This document shows, in pieces, positions 59,662-64,000 of a DNA stretch of 64,000 nucleotides (the first letter of the stretch is position 1; each line of letters begins with the position of its first letter). The stretch spans positions 186,001 to 250,000 of the forward strand of contig NC_064656.1 in assembly GCF_001723175.1 (NCBI RefSeq), given 5' to 3'. The position numbers and the translations under genes are program-made. The stretch comes from Penicillium oxalicum. Its lineage: Eukaryota > Ascomycota > Eurotiomycetes > Eurotiales > Aspergillaceae. The notes beneath the pieces were generated by a model, which was not told the DNA's origin, made no database searches, and saw only the letters and a list, made by a program, of their open reading frames with translations.

Positions 59662-62600
59662 ACCACTTTTTTTTGGTCTCCTTTCGTCTTTCTGGGTCCC
59701 GACCCGTTTTTCTTTCTTTTTCTTTTTTCTTTTTCGATCTGATTCACGATTTTCTGGTTCCGAGATTAAGTCTGCATGTGAATAGCACACTGAATCATGG
59801 AGAAATGGTCACGCAAGGGATGGGGACAGGTGGACAAGGGTGGGATGAGCGGGCAAAAAAGTCAAGCTCGCGTGGCCAACAGGTGACAAGCGAACGCTGA
59901 CCTCGTCGATTTCAAATGTGTTGATAGCAGGGAGACAATTAAAAAAAAGGAAAAAGAGATGAGAAAGAGGGAATGGACAAGGGCTGAATGAGGCAGTCTT
60001 GGGGAATGCTGGCAAATTCTAGGACAGTGAGGATGAGACGGCGGGCACGAGGGCACGGGAGCAGAGACCGTATGAAGGATCCAGGAATGGGAAGTAATGA
60101 GGGTCGAGCACTAGGCAGGAGACACTGGAGGTAGAGATGATGGTGCAGGAGTCAAGATCGATCGAGAGAGCAGAGGGTCAAATAGTCTGATGAGCCAATG
60201 GACACAGGTGCAGGGAATAATTATCAGAAAAAGAAAAGGGAGATTTTAATCGATCTGGTGAGACAACGGGGGGGATGTTCACTTCAAATAAGGTAGGATT
60301 TCGATCTTTCCGATCGATGCGGATGAGGGATCGATGGTGATTTGAAAGGTCTCAGATCCATTCGAGTACAAGACGTGAGAACGGATGGTTAATACGGACC
60401 ATTCGTACCGGAGTGGGTCACTCACTCGGATTAGGGGGGAAACCCGTTGGCAGTACGACTGGACGGGAGGAGTACAATACTGGCGTGTGATACAAGAAGG
60501 CACTGCAGTCCAGTCACTGGCGTATGTAAGCGTATATACTCGGCCACAATTGCTATCAGATGCGAGCAGAAGTGCCAGATTCGAGACACTGGGGAAAGAG
60601 CGGAGAGGAAAAAGGGGGGAGGGACACGAAAATTAGTCAAAAAAACAGTGAAGAAGAAAATACGCAAGATAAATCCGCAGAGGGACCAAAATTCATTAAT
60701 TCGACGATGCAAAAAAATAATGTACCAGAAATCCATCAGATCACACGAGTCAGAAGGTAGTAGAGGGCCCACTGCCCAGATCGTTTACATCCCCAGTCAG
60801 TACCGTCGTCCAGCTGTAGCGGATGGGAACTAGATTTATTCTAACAGCCTTTAGACCTCAAATCGATTCACAGTACTCAATACAGTGTATACTGAACTTT
60901 ACATGCAACCGCAAAATTCTCGGGGTGGCAATCCACAGATGCAGTCGGTCGTCAACATTCTCTGTGGACAACAATTGTGACGGGCTTCATCTGAGCGTCC
61001 GTGAGAGGAGAGGGCGGTAGAGTGTCAGGATGCCGATTCCACGATGGCAGTGCCAAGGAAGATAGAGAGAGGGAAAGACGGAGACAGGGAGAGAAAAAAG
61101 TGATAATTTAGAATAAACTAGATACCGCAGAATGGTCATTTCCTGCCAACGGCAGACGTGAATCAAGGAGAACAGGACGACATCGGCACTGTCAACCGGA
61201 CGCTGGAATGCGTGGAATTGGAGGACGAAAGAATGGCAGGGCCCGAAGTGCCAACTATAACCTTAAACAACCCAGAAGAAGCAAATCTTACGGCAGAAAA
61301 GATGGACACCCAGACACGTAAATGAGAAGAAAAGAAAAATTACCCGCCAATTAACGATATCACTAGAGGAGTGTGAGTACGTTGACCAGTAGGACGTGGA
61401 CAGGAGACATTGCCACCTTTGACGATAAATTAAAGCCCGGTCAAGTGTTGCAAGGTAGGCTAGGATACACGATCAGGAAAACATAAAAAAATGTAAAATC
61501 AGGAAAGTTTGAGCCACACGACCTTGGAAAACGGCATTGCCAAATCGAGGGCAGCGTGGTCTGCATCGGAGGAATAGTCAAGTGGGTCGAGATGAGCAGA
61601 TCAGTGCAGCACACGCCAGTAGTGTGCGGATGCAGATTACTTCACAGCCCCTGCCATGAGATGGCACTTGGCAGGAATGTACAGTATAGTATTGTACCTC
61701 GATTCGTACATTTCAAGCCTACATGCATGTAAAAGTATGCCGACTTACACTCCAGTACACTCGTGCGCTTTGTATCATCCCTGTAGAATGATACACAATG
61801 CTTTGTTGTCTTCCTTTTCATACTGTACGTTGAAACTCGAAGGCTCACAGCTTCCGTATCGTATCGTTGTGGTCACTCAAGACTCTAAACACTCACCCCT
61901 GCCATCATCTCTGAAGCATTTTGACTGGAAAGATTCCTATCTCTCAAGGAAAGCCAGATGTGCCGTGATTACTCTAATCCAAGGCCTATGCCAGCCCGAT
62001 CAAGTCTTACGGATTGTCGAGACGGAGGACTGAAACTGCTTTGAGAGGCTCAATAGGTAAAAGTGGGGGGACATCTACTAGAGATTACGCGTAGCCGAGT
62101 GGAAATGTATCATCGTTACTACAGTGGAGGTGTCGACGCCGGTGGACCTACTGTAGAATATGAGAAACCTCGCTGACATTCCCGATGGACAGTCCGTACT
62201 AGCGCATCTCGGAGCTCACAATGGAATAGGTAGGTAGATAAGAATCAGTTATCCTTCCTTACAGCCCAGGATCTAACGATCGGGTCGCCCGTAGTGTCTC
62301 TCAGAGAAGTCATTGCACGTCCTGAAACCATGTACAAACGAAGCCCAAGGTGCGGGCTTATGAGAGACTAGGAGTGTCAGTACTTGACTGCTTCTACCGA
62401 GATTCTACGTTCAAACACCTTACATACCCCACATATTGATGAGTGGATGTAAATCTCGTCTCCGAATGACTCCGGTAATACTGGAAGCCCTCTCACCTGG
62501 ATAAAGACCAAAATCCAAACCCCACTGATGTCCCCAAAAAAGAAAGAAAAAAGGCCACTATCTGTTTCCTGTCGCTTCTCTTTTGACATTTATTACTCGG

Positions 62601-64000
62601 TTACTAGGGACAACATTCGTAATCCTTGAGATTTTGGCAGGCGGTCGAGTAGCCTTCAAGGAAAGTCAAACCCAGTGCATTCCCACTTTATGTGCGCTCA
62701 GTATTTTACTATTTCCACGAGACCCATGGATGGTGCACGTGAGGCGCATATTCCAGCTAATAGAACCCACTGTAAAGATTGATGTGTGACCAGAACACAC
62801 CACCAATATGTTATAATGAGCATGTAGCTATGGCACAGTAACAAACTTCTTCAATGCTCCGAAATAAAGCCAACAAACACCCAAATCTCTAGGTGGTGGT
62901 CCAAGATTATAATACATATATCGCGGTGTGAAGCAGGGTTGCTCTGAGGTGGATATACGCAGGCTGTACATATGTCTGACTGGAGTATAGCATAAATTCC
63001 AGAAAGTCGACTACCTCAACCCTTAATTGAAAAAAAGACGAACAACCCATTCCAAAAGTACGTAATTTTATCTCAATATACACCGGGGGACCCTGAGAGT
63101 CCAACATGCCCAACCGAGCATTCTGTCGCAGGAATAACCTACTCTCGGTTGTTTACCGATTGATTGGCATGCCTGGGCGGGGGCCATGATGTCAACCCTA
63201 CCCGAAAAAAATCCGCAATCAGGTACAGTCCATTCGGCAGCGAGGCACCCATTTTAGGCCTAGGTCGAGGATCGATGGTAAAACTCCATTCTTGGGCTGG
63301 TTGTCGGGTTGTGACACGAAGCTGGCTTGTACTAACTGCCCCTTTGGTATATCATACTACAATCGAGAAATGATTTTTGGATTTGCCCAGGCTTCCATGT
63401 GATGCATGCTTCTTGCGGATGAACACAGGACACCCATGGAGATACGGTGTTTTGACGCTAAAACAGTAGGTGATTAGTACCTACTACCTAGTAATTAATG
63501 ACCCGACGTCACACAGACTAGACCCAGCACTTTACGAAGAACCAACTCATATAATATTGATGGCATCGCCATATTTCAACCCTCAAAGGCTCCAAATCTG
63601 TGCAAAGTCCCGCGAACTTGCCTGGTTCTTCTGTACTCAGACAGTGGCCATCTGTGAAAGCTCACCTTGGTAGCGAACACCACCAGACACTGTGGGCGTG
63701 TGATAGAACATGTTCCCGTTTCTGAACACCCTTGAGCACCACTTGGTCTACGGTCGGTACCGAATGTTGTACAGTCAACCGTGGCATCAAATAGACGAGT
63801 GGACCCCTCTGTACAATGATAGATTGATCGCGTTTACCATACCCCCTTGACATCCATCACCCTAGAAAGTCGAAACGCCCCTCAGAGACAAATCCTTTTG
63901 GATCGATTGGATTTCGGGACAGATTCAGCCCACAATCCGGTGCATGCACTGTGATCATGTCTCACGAGACAAATTGGATACAGGAGTACTTGGCAAGTAC

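Larger units (their letters stand above)
58340..64000. promoter_or_regulatory. nsdD upstream region (5.7 kb) to the window edge
   Basis: No convincing gene on either strand. Next to the start codon the sense strand is C/T-rich (58361-58437), as is usual for fungal leaders. A 78-nt uninterrupted pyrimidine tract is at 59584-59661. Beyond 60 kb are short TACAGTA/GTACATA elements (for example 61677-61737) and TAGGTAGGTA near 62226. Probably promoter plus long 5' UTR of nsdD; a gene beyond 64000 could also use part of it. Confidence 0.5.

Overview
The window is nuclear DNA of a filamentous ascomycete. Gene families, short introns (mostly 50-115 nt, GTAAGT/GTATGT-type donors, CTAAC/CTGAC branch sites) and the protein variants seen (an Ssn3 that begins MFGKNFPF, an NsdD-type GATA factor, an APSES factor with ankyrins) point to Eurotiales, probably Penicillium or a close relative. 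That placement is inferred from remembered protein style, not from a search. No operons, tRNA genes, CRISPR arrays or recognisable transposons were seen.

Layout. 1-2693 (-): mcm2, cut by the left edge. 3703-5536 (+): a UBR-box/PHD protein (mlo2/UBR7 family), divergent from mcm2. 5948-7616 (-): ssn3, the Mediator kinase Cdk8. 8928-10447 (+): an MFS sugar transporter. 11982-13031 (+): an aminoglycoside-phosphotransferase-fold protein. 15376-19131 (+): psd2-type phosphatidylserine decarboxylase with two C2 domains and an EF-hand. 20062-22081 (+): kinetochore protein Mis13/Dsn1. 27613-30339 (+): Prm10/ThrE-like membrane protein. 31944-33652 (-): a conserved Gln-rich protein with an apparent one-base frameshift. 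36722-38957 (-): Mbp1-like APSES transcription factor. 39390-39858 (+): complex I subunit NDUFB7. 41764-44143 (+): glutamate-cysteine ligase. 45323-47181 (+): secreted type-B carboxylesterase. 47182-56371: a 9.2 kb stretch without a convincing gene. 56372-58339 (-): nsdD, a GATA regulator of sexual development, followed by 5.7 kb of upstream DNA to the right edge.

Functional links. Four genes belong to the cell-division or transcription-control machinery (mcm2, ssn3, dsn1, mbp1). Mbp1 should bind the MluI cell-cycle box ACGCGT, and three such boxes lie in the divergent mcm2/mlo2 promoter, so the window seems to hold both a G1/S regulator and one of its classical targets. The other genes are housekeeping (psd2, ndufb7, gcs) or nutritional/accessory (MFS transporter, esterase, APH-like protein). 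They do not form a secondary-metabolite cluster.

I found no clearly new biological system. The points most worth checking are the frameshift at 32764-32767, an nsdD intron that is open in the upstream reading frame and would yield a protein without its zinc finger if retained, a possible 44-residue N-terminal extension of Ssn3, and the large gene-poor intervals with their recurrent TACATAC/TACAGTA-type motifs. Exon limits were read by hand from splice signals and frame continuity. All are predictions without transcript support.
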